Assembly (NCBI RefSeq): GCF_018882215.1
Contig: NZ_JACVOX010000001.1
Coordinates: 62,001-126,000, forward strand
From: Polynucleobacter sp. AP-Kaivos-20-H2
Lineage (GTDB): Bacteria > Pseudomonadota > Gammaproteobacteria > Burkholderiales > Burkholderiaceae
Direction of reading: 5' to 3'
DNA: 64,000 nucleotides
The translations under genes were made by a program, and so were the position numbers. The notes below the pieces were generated by a model that was given only the letters and a program-made list of their open reading frames with translations, ran no database searches and was not told the origin of the DNA. Numbering within the stretch: position 1 is the stretch's first letter; each line of letters opens with the position of its first letter. Positions 38,023 to 46,944 of the stretch are shown piece after piece.

Positions 38023-38875
38023 TGCAATTAAAAAAGTAGAAATAGAAGTGCCAAACAAAGCCCAACGTCGCTTTGGTTTAATCGTGATTGGTGATGAAAT
38101 TTTGTCTGGTCGTCGTCAAGATAAGCACATGAGTAAGCTTATCGAGCTGCTCAATGAGCGTGGCCTCAGTCTTGCATGGGCTAAATACGTTGCTGATGAT
38201 TCCGAGCAAATTACTGCAACACTCAAAGATAGTTTTGCAAGTGGTGATGTTGTGTTTAGTACTGGTGGCATTGGCGCGACACCGGATGATCACACTCGTC
38301 AATGTGCGGCACTTGCTCTCGGTACAAAAACTGAGTTACATCCAACTGCGCAAGAATTAATTGCTGGTCGTATTCAGTCGATGGCAGAAGGCGATCCAAT
38401 CAAGTCTGATTTAAGCACTCCAGAAAATCAGCATCGCTTCAAGATGGGGGAGTTTCCGATTGGTAGTGAAATTATTCCAAACCCATACAACCAAATTCCA
38501 GGATTTCGGATACAGGAGCATCACTTTGTACCCGGCTTTCCGGTAATGGCTGCGCCGATGATGGCTTGGTGCTTAGATACTTACTACAAGGATCTTTTCC
38601 ATCAAGAAAATTGGGCAGAGCAAAGCTTCATTGTTCCTAAGGGAGTTGAATCTACCTTGACCCCCCTAATGGAGCGCATAGAGGCTAATTTTCCAGGGGT
38701 GAAGGTCTTTAGTCTCCCCTCTGTCGGTGACGCCTCCAAGGGGGGTGTTTATGCCCAGCGTCATATTGAGCTGGGGATAAAGGGCAATGCCAACCTTTTA
38801 GAAAGCGCTTGGATTGCTCTGAGAACAGGCACCCAAGAGCTGGGTTACGAAATCCACGACATCAGCCAGTCTTAG
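38015..38875 (+). CDS. Competence/damage-inducible protein A-like (MoaB/MogA-fold) protein
   Basis: This 286-residue protein has the molybdopterin-binding fold of the CinA N-terminal domain: RFGLIVIGDEILSGRRQDKH at the start, then VVFSTGGIGATPDDHTRQ (about residues 81-98), the loop that contacts the cofactor or nucleotide in homologues. It lacks the C-terminal pyridine-nucleotide amidase domain of full CinA. The ATG at 38015 overlaps the EI24-like gene by 8 bases, implying coupling. Function in this short form is unknown; nucleotide pyrophosphatase activity is reported for some relatives. Confidence 0.82.
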   Translation: MVDAIKKVEIEVPNKAQRRFGLIVIGDEILSGRRQDKHMSKLIELLNERGLSLAWAKYVADDSEQITATLKDSFASGDVVFSTGGIGATPDDHTRQCAALALGTKTELHPTAQELIAGRIQSMAEGDPIKSDLSTPENQHRFKMGEFPIGSEIIPNPYNQIPGFRIQEHHFVPGFPVMAAPMMAWCLDTYYKDLFHQENWAEQSFIVPKGVESTLTPLMERIEANFPGVKVFSLPSVGDASKGGVYAQRHIELGIKGNANLLESAWIALRTGTQELGYEIHDISQS

Positions 38876-38894
38876 TTGCACTAAAAAGGTGCAA
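38876..38894. promoter_or_regulatory. NtrC-type box 1 upstream of glnA
   Basis: A perfect inverted repeat TTGCAC-N7-GTGCAA begins directly after the stop of the preceding gene. It matches the NtrC consensus (TGCAC-N-GTGCA type). Its centre is about 135 bases before the predicted transcription start, where enhancer sites lie in other glnA promoters. Confidence 0.7.
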
Positions 38895-38928
38895 ATAGGG
38901 GTATTTAGGCTTGTATGAGGGGTATTTC

Positions 38929-38944
38929 AGCACTTAAACAGTGC
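38929..38944. promoter_or_regulatory. NtrC-type box 2 upstream of glnA
   Basis: AGCACT-TAAAC-AGTGCA has GCACT and AGTGC arms around five bases, a weaker relative of box 1. The centres of the two boxes are about 52 bases apart, five helical turns, so they face the same side of the DNA. Confidence 0.6.
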
Positions 38945-38994
38945 AATAATGAGAGTTCCCATTTGTTTGCTTCAGTAAATTACATACATCCAGT

Positions 38995-39009
38995 AGGCAT
39001 GTTTGGTGC
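38995..39009 (+). promoter_or_regulatory. Sigma-54-like -24/-12 promoter of glnA
   Basis: AGGCAT-GTTTG-GTGC keeps the invariant GG and GC ten bases apart and matches the consensus at most other positions. The predicted start is near 39021, 54 bases before the glnA ATG. The degenerate NtrC encoded nearby makes sigma-54 use uncertain. Confidence 0.5.
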
Positions 39010-39074
39010 CTGGAATGAACAAGGGTGTATGCCTTAAGTTTTGATTCCTAATTTAGTTAATAGAGGAGATTTGC

Positions 39075-40490
39075 ATGACGAAGACCGTCGCTGATGTGAT
39101 GAAGTTGGTTAAAGAGAAGGAATGTACTTTCGTTGATTTCCGCTTTGTGGATACAAAGGGTAAAGAACAACACACGACAGTGCCTATCTCTGCTTTTGAC
39201 GAAGATAAATTTGAGAGCGGTCATGCATTTGACGGTTCCTCTATCGCTGGTTGGAAAGGTATTGAAGCTTCAGATATGTTGCTCAAACCAGATCCAACGG
39301 CTGCTTACATTGATCCATTCTATGAAGAGCCAACCTTGGTTCTCACCTGTGACGTTATTGAGCCAGCTGATGGCAAAGGTTACGATCGCGATCCACGTTC
39401 TATCGCTAAGCGCGCTGAAGCGTATTTGAAGAGCACCGGCTTAGGTGACGCTGCTTACTTTGGTCCAGAGCCAGAGTTCTTCATTTTTGACGGCGTTCGT
39501 TGGGGTGCCGACATGCAGGGTTGCTTCGTGAAGATTGATTCCGAAGAGGCTCCATGGTCATCTGGTGCTGAAATCGAAGGCGGTAATACTGGTCACCGTC
39601 CAGGTAAAAAAGGCGGTTACTTCCCAGTTGCTCCTGTAGATACATTCCAAGATATGCGTTCTGAAATGTGCTTGATTCTTGAATCATTGGGCATTCCAGT
39701 TGAAGTTCATCACCATGAAGTTGCTGGCCAAGGCCAAAACGAATTGGGTACTAAGTTCAGCACATTGACTCAACGCGCTGACTGGACTATCTGGCAGAAG
39801 TACGTTGTTCAAAACGTAGCGCATGCTTATGGCAAGACAGCAACTTTCATGCCTAAACCAGTAGTTGGCGATAACGGTTCTGGTATGCACGTACACCAAT
39901 CCGTTTGGAAGAACGGTGAGAACTTGTTTGCTGGTAACGGTTATGCAGGTTTGTCAGAGTTTGCATTGTTCTACATTGGCGGCATCATCAAGCACGCTAA
40001 AGCATTGAATGCAATTACCAACCCAGGTACAAACTCATACAAGCGTTTGGTTCCAGGCTTTGAGGCTCCAGTGAAATTGGCTTACTCAGCACGTAATCGT
40101 TCTGCTTCAATCCGTATTCCACACGTTCCAAATCCTAAGGGTCGTCGTATTGAGACTCGTTTCCCAGATCCATTGGCTAACCCATACCTCTGCTTCTCAG
40201 CATTGCTGATGGCTGGTTTGGATGGCGTGCAGAACAAGATTCATCCAGGCGAAGCTGCGGACAAGAACTTGTATGACTTGCCACCAGAAGAAGATGCAAA
40301 GATCCCAACCGTTTGCGCAAGCTTGGAAGAGGCATTGGACGCATTGAAGAAAGATCATGAGTTCTTGACTCGTGGTGGAGTATTTACTGAATCTATGATT
40401 GATGCATATATCAATTTGAAGATGGAAGATGTCACACGTTTCCGTATGACTACCCATCCAATCGAATTTGATATGTACTACTCCCTGTAA
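39075..40490 (+). CDS. glnA: Glutamine synthetase, type I
   Basis: GlnA makes glutamine from glutamate, ammonia and ATP, the main ammonia-assimilating reaction. The 471-residue length and segments [11 protein letters not shown], the [10 protein letters not shown] metal-binding strand, [10 protein letters not shown], and [17 protein letters not shown] identify the type I beta form. The [13 protein letters not shown] segment ends the protein. The adenylylation region near residue 397 contains NLYDLPPEE, with the Tyr that ATase modifies in this form, so covalent control is expected. An AGGAG site precedes the ATG. The upstream region carries two NtrC-type boxes. ntrB and ntrC follow. Confidence 0.96.
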   Translation: MTKTVADVMKLVKEKECTFVDFRFVDTKGKEQHTTVPISAFDEDKFESGHAFDGSSIAGWKGIEASDMLLKPDPTAAYIDPFYEEPTLVLTCDVIEPADGKGYDRDPRSIAKRAEAYLKSTGLGDAAYFGPEPEFFIFDGVRWGADMQGCFVKIDSEEAPWSSGAEIEGGNTGHRPGKKGGYFPVAPVDTFQDMRSEMCLILESLGIPVEVHHHEVAGQGQNELGTKFSTLTQRADWTIWQKYVVQNVAHAYGKTATFMPKPVVGDNGSGMHVHQSVWKNGENLFAGNGYAGLSEFALFYIGGIIKHAKALNAITNPGTNSYKRLVPGFEAPVKLAYSARNRSASIRIPHVPNPKGRRIETRFPDPLANPYLCFSALLMAGLDGVQNKIHPGEAADKNLYDLPPEEDAKIPTVCASLEEALDALKKDHEFLTRGGVFTESMIDAYINLKMEDVTRFRMTTHPIEFDMYYSL

Positions 40491-40504
40491 GCGAAGGAGA
40501 GAAC

Positions 40505-41638
40505 TTGAGCGCAGGTCTGTTGCGCAATTCGTTCAAGGGAGCAGCTACGGCTGCTCCTTTTTTTCCGACATTGCTTGATCAGATGCCCAATGCCATCGTG
40601 GTATTTGAGGCTGAGAACCAACAATTGGTGTACGTGAACCCGGCTGCCGAGTCAGCCTTGGACCTATCGCGTAAATCACTTGAGGGTCAATCTCTGCACA
40701 ACTTATTTGGGGACAACGTAGCATTAAGTGACATGATTTCTGAGGTCAAACAGGGTCATGTATTAGCCCAACGCCAAGAAATGGTTTTGCATTCATTGCC
40801 GGGTAGCATTCATCAAGATTCCATTCCAGCGCATGTAGTGGTTGCAGCTTTGGATGATCCCGCACTGATCATGATGGAGTGGTTTCCGATCGATCAACAG
40901 TTGCGTAGTGAGCGCGATGAACGCGTGACACAGCAAGTTGAAGCAAATAAACAGTTAATGCGTAACCTAGCGCATGAGATTAAAAACCCATTGGGTGGCA
41001 TTCGCGGAGCAGCTCAGCTTCTTGAGTTTGAGTTGCCTGACAAAGGCTTGCGCGAGTACACGCAAGTCATTATTAAAGAGTCAGATCGCCTGCAGACTTT
41101 GGTTGATCGTCTTTTAGCGCCGCATCGTAAGGCACATGTGATGGAATCCTTCAATGTGCACGAAGCATTAGAGCGCGTGCGTAGTCTAGTCTTGGCAGAG
41201 TTTCCAAAAGGTTTGCGAATTATTCGTAACTACGACACTAGTCTGCCCGATGTACTTGGTGACCGCGAACAATTGATTCAGGCAACCTTAAATATTGTGC
41301 ATAACGCTGCACAAGCACTTTCCGAAGAGATTAGCAGTGGCATTGCACAAATTGAGTTAAAGACCCGCGTGGCGCGTTCAGTCACGATTGCAAAACATCG
41401 CTACAAATTAGCGATGGATCTGCATGTGATTGACAACGGTCCCGGCATTCCAGAAGAAATTATTGAACGCATCTTCTTCCCATTAGTTTCAGGGAGAGAT
41501 GGTGGCAGTGGGCTTGGTCTTACCTTAGCGCAAACCTTTGTACAGCAGCATCAGGGATCTATTGCTTGTAATAGCCGTCCAGGGCGCACCGATTTTCATA
41601 TTCAAATTCCATACCGTAGGCAGGAGAAATTATCATGA
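40505..41638 (+). CDS. ntrB: Nitrogen regulation sensor histidine kinase NtrB
   Basis: NtrB is the cytoplasmic kinase that phosphorylates NtrC when nitrogen is limiting, under control of PII. The 377-residue protein has a PAS domain (about residues 25-90), a HisKA helix with the phospho-acceptor His157 in NLAHEIKNPLGG, an N-box LNIVHNAAQAL and a G-box DNGPGIPEE with GGSGLGLTLA. No membrane helix is present. The start is a TTG at 40505 with AGGAG five bases before; there is no ATG until residue 27. A perfect intrinsic terminator (40538-40564) lies inside codons 12-20. ntrC overlaps the end by 4 bases. Confidence 0.92.
   Translation: MSAGLLRNSFKGAATAAPFFPTLLDQMPNAIVVFEAENQQLVYVNPAAESALDLSRKSLEGQSLHNLFGDNVALSDMISEVKQGHVLAQRQEMVLHSLPGSIHQDSIPAHVVVAALDDPALIMMEWFPIDQQLRSERDERVTQQVEANKQLMRNLAHEIKNPLGGIRGAAQLLEFELPDKGLREYTQVIIKESDRLQTLVDRLLAPHRKAHVMESFNVHEALERVRSLVLAEFPKGLRIIRNYDTSLPDVLGDREQLIQATLNIVHNAAQALSEEISSGIAQIELKTRVARSVTIAKHRYKLAMDLHVIDNGPGIPEEIIERIFFPLVSGRDGGSGLGLTLAQTFVQQHQGSIACNSRPGRTDFHIQIPYRRQEKLS
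40538..40564 (+). terminator. Intrinsic terminator inside the 5' end of ntrB
   Basis: GGAGCAGC (40538-40545) and GCTGCTCC (40550-40557) form a perfect 8-bp stem around a TACG loop, the extra-stable C(UNCG)G type, followed by seven T. It lies 48 bases after the glnA stop and 33 bases into ntrB, and should stop part of the glnA transcripts before ntrBC. Confidence 0.85.
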
Positions 41639-43086
41639 AACCAATTTGGATCGTTGACGATGATCAATCTATTCGTTGGGTCTTAGAAAAAGCTCTAGCG
41701 CGTGAAAATATTCCGCACAAGAGTTTCTCTAATCCAAACGATGTGCTAAATGCCTTGGAAAAAGAATCTCCTCAGGTGCTGATCTCCGATATTCGTATGC
41801 CCCGTGGCAACGGCTTGGATTTATTGCAACACGTGAAGGCAAGCCATCCGAATTTACCAGTAATCATTATGACGGCGTATTCTGATTTGGACTCCGCTGT
41901 CTCTTCATTTCAAGGTGGTGCCTTTGAATATCTCACCAAACCTTTTGATGTCGAAAAGGCGATTGAATTAATTCGTCGCGCAGTAGAGCAGGGTATCCGT
42001 AATGACTCTGGTGCGAAAGAGTTAACTGCGTGGAGGCAAGATGCTACTGAGATTATTGGTCAAGCACCAGCAATGCAGGAAATTTTTCGTGCCATTGGGC
42101 GCTTAGCTCAATCTAATGCCACAGTACTAATTACTGGTGAGTCCGGTACTGGTAAAGAGTTGGTTGCTCATGCCTTGCATAAGCACAGTCCTTGCGCCAA
42201 AGGGCCATTTGTCTCATTAAGCACTTCCGCTGTGCCAAAGGATTTATTGGAGTCGGAGTTATTTGGTCATGAGCGCGGTGCTTTCCTGGGTGCTCAGACC
42301 TTACGTCGAGGCCGTTTTGAACAAGCTGACGGCGGCACCCTATTCTTGGGTGAGGTTGGTGATTTACCTTTTGATCTGCAAACCCGTTTACTCCGCGTTC
42401 TAACTGACGGACATTTTTATCGCATCGGTGGACAAGACCCGATTAAGGCAAATGTTCGGATCATTGCTTCAAGGCATCAAAATTTGGATGCGAGAGTCGC
42501 CGCTGGTTTCTTCCGTGAAGACTTGTTGCATCGTTTGAATGTAATTCGTTTGCGTATGCCTTCATTACGTGAGCGTAGTGAAGACATTCCAATGTTAGCT
42601 AGACATTTCATGTTGAGCTGCGCCAAGTCTTTGGGTGTTGAACCTAAAAAATTGTCTGATGAAGTTTTAAAAGAAATGAGCGCAATGCCATTTCCGGGAA
42701 ATGTACGTCAATTAGAGAACTTATGCCACTGGTTAACGGTGATGACGTCTGCAAACGTGATTGGCGTAAGCGATCTTCCGGCTGATATTGTTTCCGAAGC
42801 GAATGAACAACCCATCGTTATTCACGGCGAGTCTTCGCCAAGTAATCCCGTTGCTGCCAAGGTTGCTGTAGGTGACTGGGAGAGTGGTTTAGGGCGTTTG
42901 GCTGTCAAGATGTTGCAAGATGGTGATAAAGAGGTTTTTGATGCCTTGACCGCACGTTTTGAAAAGGCCGTATTGCAGGCAGCTCTAGAAGTTACTCGTG
43001 GCAGAAGAGTAGAGGCTGCCCAGCGTCTAGGTATTGGCCGTAATACGATTACTCGTAAGTTACAAGAGCTCGGCATTGATGACTGA
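41635..43086 (+). CDS. ntrC: Nitrogen regulation response regulator NtrC, with altered AAA+ motifs
   Basis: The 483-residue protein has an intact receiver domain (Asp52 in ISDIRMPRG, Thr in IMTAYSD, Lys in LTKPFD), a sigma-54-activator AAA+ domain and a Fis-type C-terminal helix-turn-helix (RRVEAAQRLGIGRNTITRKL). Walker A (GESGTGKE) is intact, but the GAFTGA loop reads GAFLGA (Leu218), Walker B reads LFLGEVGD with Gly239 where Asp normally sits, and sensor I reads ASRHQN instead of ATHQN. GAFTGA-Thr is required for sigma-54 contact and the Walker B Asp for magnesium. DNA binding and phosphorylation should survive, but sigma-54 activation may not. The start overlaps ntrB by ATGA. xthA overlaps its end. 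Confidence 0.92.
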   Translation: MKPIWIVDDDQSIRWVLEKALARENIPHKSFSNPNDVLNALEKESPQVLISDIRMPRGNGLDLLQHVKASHPNLPVIIMTAYSDLDSAVSSFQGGAFEYLTKPFDVEKAIELIRRAVEQGIRNDSGAKELTAWRQDATEIIGQAPAMQEIFRAIGRLAQSNATVLITGESGTGKELVAHALHKHSPCAKGPFVSLSTSAVPKDLLESELFGHERGAFLGAQTLRRGRFEQADGGTLFLGEVGDLPFDLQTRLLRVLTDGHFYRIGGQDPIKANVRIIASRHQNLDARVAAGFFREDLLHRLNVIRLRMPSLRERSEDIPMLARHFMLSCAKSLGVEPKKLSDEVLKEMSAMPFPGNVRQLENLCHWLTVMTSANVIGVSDLPADIVSEANEQPIVIHGESSPSNPVAAKVAVGDWESGLGRLAVKMLQDGDKEVFDALTARFEKAVLQAALEVTRGRRVEAAQRLGIGRNTITRKLQELGIDD

Positions 43087-43927
43087 TTCAGTTCGAATAG
43101 CTGCGTGGAATGTGAACTCCTTAAAGGTTCGCCTTCCACAAGTGCTTCGTTGGTTACAAGATCAAGAAAGCAAGAAACAACCGATTGATGCGCTCTGCTT
43201 GCAAGAGCTTAAGCTCACGGATGATAAGTACCCCCACAAAGAGCTGGAGGATGCGGGTTACCTCAGTTTGGCTGCTGGTCAAAAGACTTATAACGGCGTT
43301 GCGATCATCTTGCGTAAAGCGGCACTCGCACCTATCGCTTCAGATATAGAAACAGCCTTTCTGAAGCCCACTAGAAACATACCCAGCTACGAAGATGAGC
43401 AGCAGCGCATCCTCGCGGCGACAGTGTGCTTTGCTGGTACGAAACCGATGAGACTGGTATCAGCCTATTTTCCAAATGGGCAATCGCCCGATAGCGACAA
43501 GTTTCAATACAAACTAGGCTGGTTGAAGGCATTGCAAAATTGGTTAACAGAAGAGCTCCACCTGAACGAACGCTTGGCACTCTTGGGTGACTTCAATATT
43601 GCTCCGGCAGATGAAGATGTGCATGATCCTAAGGCATGGGAAGGGCAGAACCTCGTTTCGCCACCAGAGCGTGATGCGTTTCAAGACCTGATTAAGCTTG
43701 GCCTCCATGATTCATTCAGAATGTTTGAGCAGGCGCCGAAAACCTTTAGTTGGTGGGATTACCGCATGATGGGTTTCAGAAGAAATGCCGGCATGCGCAT
43801 TGATCACATTTTGTTGAGTGAGTCGCTCAAGGGAAGATGTAGTGCTAGCACGGTAGATAAAGTGCCTAGAGCCTGGGAACAGCCCTCGGACCACGCCCCT
43901 GTAATAGCAGTCATTAGCAAGGTTTAG
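43079..43927 (+). CDS. xthA: Exodeoxyribonuclease III
   Basis: XthA is an AP endonuclease/3'-exonuclease of base excision repair. The 282-residue protein begins MTDSVRIAAWNVNSLKVRL and shows the family motifs LQELKL (catalytic Glu), GDFNIAPADED (Asp/Asn pair), WWDYR, RIDHIL and the C-terminal SDHAPV. The ATG at 43079 overlaps the ntrC stop by 8 bases, so repair and nitrogen genes share a transcript here. In-frame starts further upstream lie inside ntrC and lack support. Confidence 0.93.
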   Translation: MTDSVRIAAWNVNSLKVRLPQVLRWLQDQESKKQPIDALCLQELKLTDDKYPHKELEDAGYLSLAAGQKTYNGVAIILRKAALAPIASDIETAFLKPTRNIPSYEDEQQRILAATVCFAGTKPMRLVSAYFPNGQSPDSDKFQYKLGWLKALQNWLTEELHLNERLALLGDFNIAPADEDVHDPKAWEGQNLVSPPERDAFQDLIKLGLHDSFRMFEQAPKTFSWWDYRMMGFRRNAGMRIDHILLSESLKGRCSASTVDKVPRAWEQPSDHAPVIAVISKV

Positions 43928-44015
43928 TATTCTAAACTGGGGTTTATATTGGCTTATTATTGATACAAATAGCACCATTTGGTGGGCCCCTTAGCTTTAA
44001 AAACTGACCCCTTTA

Positions 44016-45692
44016 ATGCCATTACCTAGAAATACTATTACCCATGCGCTCATAATTTCCGGCACCTTGATGCTTGCCGGTTGCATGATGGTTGGCCCAG
44101 ATTTTGCAAGACCCCCTGTTAAGGCAGTAGATCAATATAAATCAACAGTACAAACTGAATTTACCGAATCTTTGGGTGAAAACTCAAACAAGATTCTGGA
44201 TCCAGTAGATTGGTGGAAAGGCTTTAATGATCCGACGCTCAATGCCTTGCTAAAGCAAGCTACTGCACAAAACCTCACTTTGCAACAAACTGCGCTGAGA
44301 ATATATCAACTGCAGGCGCAACTGGGTGTGAGTGATGCCGCATTATTGCCATCCGCCAATTTAAGTGCTTCGTATTCCAATACCCGCAATAGCGCAATTC
44401 AAGAAGCGATTAATGATCCCAATAATTTGGTCTCTAAAAATGCTTTGGTGCAGGTGAGTTGGGAGCTAGATTTTTGGGGAAAAAATCGCCGTGGAATTCA
44501 GAGCTCATTAAGCTCCTATTTATCTGGGGTTGTGGCCTTCTACTCGGCAGACGTGTCTTTAACTGCGGATGTTGCGAATACTTACATCAATATCCGCAAC
44601 TATGAAGAGCTGATCATGGTTGCTAAAACCAATCTAGCTTTGCAAAAAGAAAGTTTACGTATCGCAGGTGCACGCTTTAAATACGGTGCCACATCGATGT
44701 TAGATCTGAGTCAGGCGCAAGCCCAGTATGAGCAGACGAAGGCCCAGATTCCGGCATTGATCGCAAATTTAAAGAAAAACCAGCATGCCATGAGTATTTT
44801 GCTGGGCGAGCCTCCTGAGTACTATGAAAAGACTTACGGCAACACTAAGGGAAGTCTGAAGCCTCCATCTGAGCTTGGCGTTGGTATGCCAAGGGATTTA
44901 TTACGTCGCCGCCCAGATGTTCTGCAGGCCGAATTTGATGCCGCCTCTAAGTCCGCCTTGATTGGTGTAAGCAAGGCGCAACTGTTCCCGACATTTACCT
45001 TGGGCGGCCTCTTTGGTTATGCCACCTCAAATTACGGAACCTTATCCTCCGCTAATTTATTTAGTTGGGGCAATAACTCTTCTGGGGTAAACGCTGGAAT
45101 TTCCTTGCCGCTGTTTTATAGAGGCGCAATTGTGGATCAAGTCCGCGTGCAGGATGCTATTTTCCAGCAGAGTCTGTTGGCTTATCAAAATCAAGTCTTG
45201 AATGCCCAGAAGGAAGTTGAAGATTCGCTCATTACTATCTCGACCACTAAAAGTTCAAAAGAAGATTTAACTCGCGGTGTGATTGCGGCGCAAAGTGCTG
45301 CAGATTTAGCTCTTGAGCGTTATAAGGCGGGGCAGAATGATTACACCACGGTCATCACTGCACAGCAGAATCTATTAAATATCCAAAACTCCCTAGTCCA
45401 AACTTCATCAAACGAGCTCATCGGATATGTAGGTGCATTTAAAGCGCTTGGTGGCGGTTGGACTGCTGACATGAGTCCACCTAAGTTGCCAGACCAGATG
45501 ATTGCCGATATGACTGATCGCACAGATTGGGGTTCTGTTCTTACTAAGGCGGGCGATCCCTTAACGGTTAAGGTCGGAAAATTTTTGGTAGACGCTCCAG
45601 ACCCATCAAAGCCCACTCAAGCTATGCCGCCAACTAAATTAGATATACCCAATACAACGACTCCGCCGACTCAGGGAAGTGCTGCGCCATGA
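44016..45692 (+). CDS. Outer-membrane lipoprotein of an RND efflux system (OprM/NodT family)
   Basis: This 558-residue protein has a lipoprotein signal with lipobox LAGC (Cys23) and the two long helical-hairpin repeats of outer-membrane efflux proteins; GVSDAALLPSANLSASYS and GVSKAQLFPTFTLGG mark the first and second repeats. DVADTYINI-type segment DVANTYINIRNYEELI and LRRRPDVLQAEF are also family-typical. The C-terminal 60 residues after the second hairpin are a proline/threonine-rich extension. It is the first gene of a three-gene efflux operon; the adaptor overlaps it by 4 bases. Substrates are unknown. Confidence 0.9.
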   Translation: MPLPRNTITHALIISGTLMLAGCMMVGPDFARPPVKAVDQYKSTVQTEFTESLGENSNKILDPVDWWKGFNDPTLNALLKQATAQNLTLQQTALRIYQLQAQLGVSDAALLPSANLSASYSNTRNSAIQEAINDPNNLVSKNALVQVSWELDFWGKNRRGIQSSLSSYLSGVVAFYSADVSLTADVANTYINIRNYEELIMVAKTNLALQKESLRIAGARFKYGATSMLDLSQAQAQYEQTKAQIPALIANLKKNQHAMSILLGEPPEYYEKTYGNTKGSLKPPSELGVGMPRDLLRRRPDVLQAEFDAASKSALIGVSKAQLFPTFTLGGLFGYATSNYGTLSSANLFSWGNNSSGVNAGISLPLFYRGAIVDQVRVQDAIFQQSLLAYQNQVLNAQKEVEDSLITISTTKSSKEDLTRGVIAAQSAADLALERYKAGQNDYTTVITAQQNLLNIQNSLVQTSSNELIGYVGAFKALGGGWTADMSPPKLPDQMIADMTDRTDWGSVLTKAGDPLTVKVGKFLVDAPDPSKPTQAMPPTKLDIPNTTTPPTQGSAAP

Positions 45693-46942
45693 AAGATCTA
45701 TTAATAAAAGCCAAACTTTTGCTGATGCCCTTGTGGGGCAAGCTTGTGACTCTATGGGGCTCGCTCTTAGGAAAATGGAATGCATTCCTAGTAAAGCTAA
45801 GCACAGTTGAAATTCCCATTCTCAAGAAGAAACTTTCACCACGAACAATCGGGATTTCTTTATTAGTTCTCATTGCTTTGATTGCGTTAATCTGTTTGAA
45901 GTCTTGTGGCAAAGAAATTAAGCAGACCCCAATTCCAGTGACAACCGCTCAACCACTGTCTCAAGAGATCCGCAGTTTTGCAACCTTTGACGGTCTGGTT
46001 GATCCATACCTCACAGTGAACTTAGATGCACGCGTTAAGGGCTACCTTACTAAGATTGGTTTTGCTGACGGAGCGATGGTGAAGAAGGGCGATCTTCTGT
46101 TTGTCATTGAGCAGGACCAATACATACAAGAGGTGAAATTAAAGCAAGCAATTTATACCGAAGCTAAGCTTGAGTATGGACGTCAAAAATCTTTGCTCAA
46201 AGAAAATGCAACCTCGCAAGCAGCCGTTGATAAGGCTTTATCGCAATACCAGCAATCGGAGGCTAATTTAACGCTCGCAAAGATTAATTTGGGCTATACC
46301 GAAATCAGAGCACCTTTTGATGGACTCATGGGAAGACACTTATTGGATGTCGGCACCTATTTAGATTCCACTACAAAGGGCGTGCAACTCTCTACTATTC
46401 AGCAGATCTCACCCATTTATGTGTACTTCTCTATTAATGAGAGGGATTACTTAAAGTTTCAAAAGGGTCAAGATGCAAACGCAGAACGTAAGTCTGAAGT
46501 AAATACCTTACCTATCTATGCCGGTCTTCAAGGTGAAGTTGGATATCCTTTTGAGGGCGTCTTGGATTACGCCGCTAATTTGATTTCCACAGAGACTGGG
46601 TCCTTGCAATTGCGGGCAATATTCAAAAATGAGAAGTATGAGTTAATCCCTGGTTTATATGCTCGCGTTATGGCCCAGTATGGCGCACCAAGACAGGCTT
46701 TGCTCCTACCCAAGACTGCTGTAATGATGGATCAAGTGGGTGAGTATGTTTTTGTTTTAGATAATGCCATGCGTGCACAACGTCAAGACATTAGCTTAGG
46801 TCAGCGCTTTGAGAAGTATGTCGAGATCAGCAAAGGCTTGACTCCCGATAGTAAGGTGGTCATTAATGGCTTTATTAATCTGAGCATTAATCAAATTGCT
46901 AACCCAACACAGGTCACGCTTGAGGCAATGCCAGCTCGATAA
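45689..46942 (+). CDS. RND efflux periplasmic adaptor subunit (membrane fusion protein)
   Basis: This 417-residue adaptor joins the inner-membrane pump to the outer-membrane channel. The N-terminus is unusual: about 50 residues precede a membrane helix at about 52-70 (TIGISLLVLIALIALI), longer than the short lipoprotein leader of AcrA-type adaptors. Lipoyl/barrel segments (DARVKGYLTKIGFADGAMVKKGDLLFVIE), the coiled hairpin and the IRAPFDGLMGRHLLDVGTY strand follow in order. The ATGA overlap with the outer-membrane gene and the 2-base gap to the pump gene show one operon. Confidence 0.92.
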   Translation: MKDLLIKAKLLLMPLWGKLVTLWGSLLGKWNAFLVKLSTVEIPILKKKLSPRTIGISLLVLIALIALICLKSCGKEIKQTPIPVTTAQPLSQEIRSFATFDGLVDPYLTVNLDARVKGYLTKIGFADGAMVKKGDLLFVIEQDQYIQEVKLKQAIYTEAKLEYGRQKSLLKENATSQAAVDKALSQYQQSEANLTLAKINLGYTEIRAPFDGLMGRHLLDVGTYLDSTTKGVQLSTIQQISPIYVYFSINERDYLKFQKGQDANAERKSEVNTLPIYAGLQGEVGYPFEGVLDYAANLISTETGSLQLRAIFKNEKYELIPGLYARVMAQYGAPRQALLLPKTAVMMDQVGEYVFVLDNAMRAQRQDISLGQRFEKYVEISKGLTPDSKVVINGFINLSINQIANPTQVTLEAMPAR

Positions 46943-46944
46943 TC

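Noticed and set aside
43973-43984. CACCA-TT-TGGTG palindrome upstream of the efflux operon
   Set aside because: Too short and without a second copy or a linked regulator to call it an operator.
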